Source: Vogesella margarita (GTDB lineage Bacteria > Pseudomonadota > Gammaproteobacteria > Burkholderiales > Chromobacteriaceae). Taken from it: a DNA stretch of 64,000 bases. This document shows positions 63,919 to 64,000 of the stretch, one piece after another. The DNA is taken from the NCBI RefSeq assembly GCF_028548475.1, contig NZ_JAQQLE010000013.1:85459-149458 (forward strand), written 5' to 3'. Below the pieces are notes generated by a model that saw only the letters and a program-made list of their open reading frames with translations, was not told where the DNA came from and made no database searches. Positions within the stretch are counted from its first letter, which is position 1; each line of letters starts with the position of its first letter. The position numbers and the translations under genes are program-made.

Positions 63919-64000
63919 TTCATGTACTCGTACGAAGATCGCATCCGCGCAGTTCTGCTTTACATACAGCTCGGCAAGCGCACTGGGGTGACCATTCGCC
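63853..64000 (+). mobile_element. IS3-family insertion sequence, left end (runs off window)
   Basis: From about 63853 the sequence TGTAAAACAGCGTGCAAAAG begins, with the terminal TG typical of IS3 elements. It interrupts the hydrolase codons. The transposase start follows with its own GGGAGG. Only the left 148 bases are in the window; the target duplication and right end cannot be seen. Confidence 0.75.
63922..64000 (+). CDS. IS3-family transposase orfA, N-terminal fragment
   Basis: The first 26 codons read MYSYEDRIRAVLLYIQLGKR then TGVTIR, which matches the N-terminus of IS3-family transposase DNA-binding subunits as I remember them. GGGAGG lies upstream. The rest is outside the window. Confidence 0.8.
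   Translation, partial: MYSYEDRIRAVLLYIQLGKRTGVTIR

Overview
This is a GC-rich (roughly 65% by eye), gene-dense chromosomal window from a Gram-negative bacterium. I infer a betaproteobacterium of the Neisseriales, probably Chromobacteriaceae (Vogesella/Chromobacterium-like). The basis is protein style, the gyrA-serC-pheA neighbourhood, the ubiUVT cluster, polyamine catabolism of the puu/spu type, and a very dense short repeat that behaves like a Neisserial DNA uptake sequence. No rRNA, tRNA or CRISPR array was seen.

Main observation: a 10-14 bp word, consensus AAGGTTGGCCGCAA (core GTTGGCCGCA), occurs about 49 times in 64 kb on both strands, in unrelated genes and intergenic gaps. Seven times it forms inverted pairs at gene ends, four of them between convergent genes, often as terminator stems. 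This is how Neisserial DUS behave, but the word is unlike any DUS dialect I know (those share a CTG core). I propose it is the uptake/recognition word of this lineage.

Layout. 1-5 kb: SPFH protein tail, ppnP, ubiUVT (O2-independent ubiquinone synthesis), an Hpt/HD-GYP protein, cspA. 5-16 kb: DUF1415, a lipid acyltransferase, a DUF1857-like protein, an unknown gene, dgt, an AEC transporter, a histidine phosphatase, msrB, hflX, umuDC. 16-24 kb: an unknown gene, two HD-type hydrolases, a ribbon-helix-helix protein, then an iron-linked operon (imelysin, di-heme oxidoreductase, second imelysin, DUF1513) behind a Fur-box-like palindrome. 24-32 kb: YkgJ, an alkaline-phosphatase-fold protein, GNAT, an unknown gene, RNA modification genes, HDOD, a membrane methyltransferase and motB without motA. 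32-39 kb: putrescine/polyamine catabolism (spuC, puuA, puuD, ald, puuR-like regulator, puuC). 39-44 kb: crotonase, hotdog protein, TetR, dapF, DUF484, a membrane protein, OsmC. 44-54 kb: a leftward block gyrA - two hotdog thioesterases - serC - MFS - 37-aa ORF - O-methyltransferase - pheA - LOG - DAHP synthase. 54-60.8 kb: an amino-acid ABC permease and binding protein, an exported Lys/Arg/Ala-rich protein, a second class III aminotransferase plus puuA-like pair divergent from a GntR regulator with twin ATTTGATCAAAT palindromes, and hsp20.

60.9-64 kb looks acquired or disturbed: a lower-GC HEPN-like gene, an lrp/asnC remnant with a frameshift abutting an HxlR-type regulator, and an alpha/beta hydrolase cut by an IS3-family element at the right edge. 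The repeat word is almost absent here.

Functionally the window is mostly housekeeping. The polyamine genes feed putrescine toward GABA and succinate, the gyrA-pheA-DAHP block groups serine and aromatic amino acid synthesis, and the imelysin operon probably serves iron handling.
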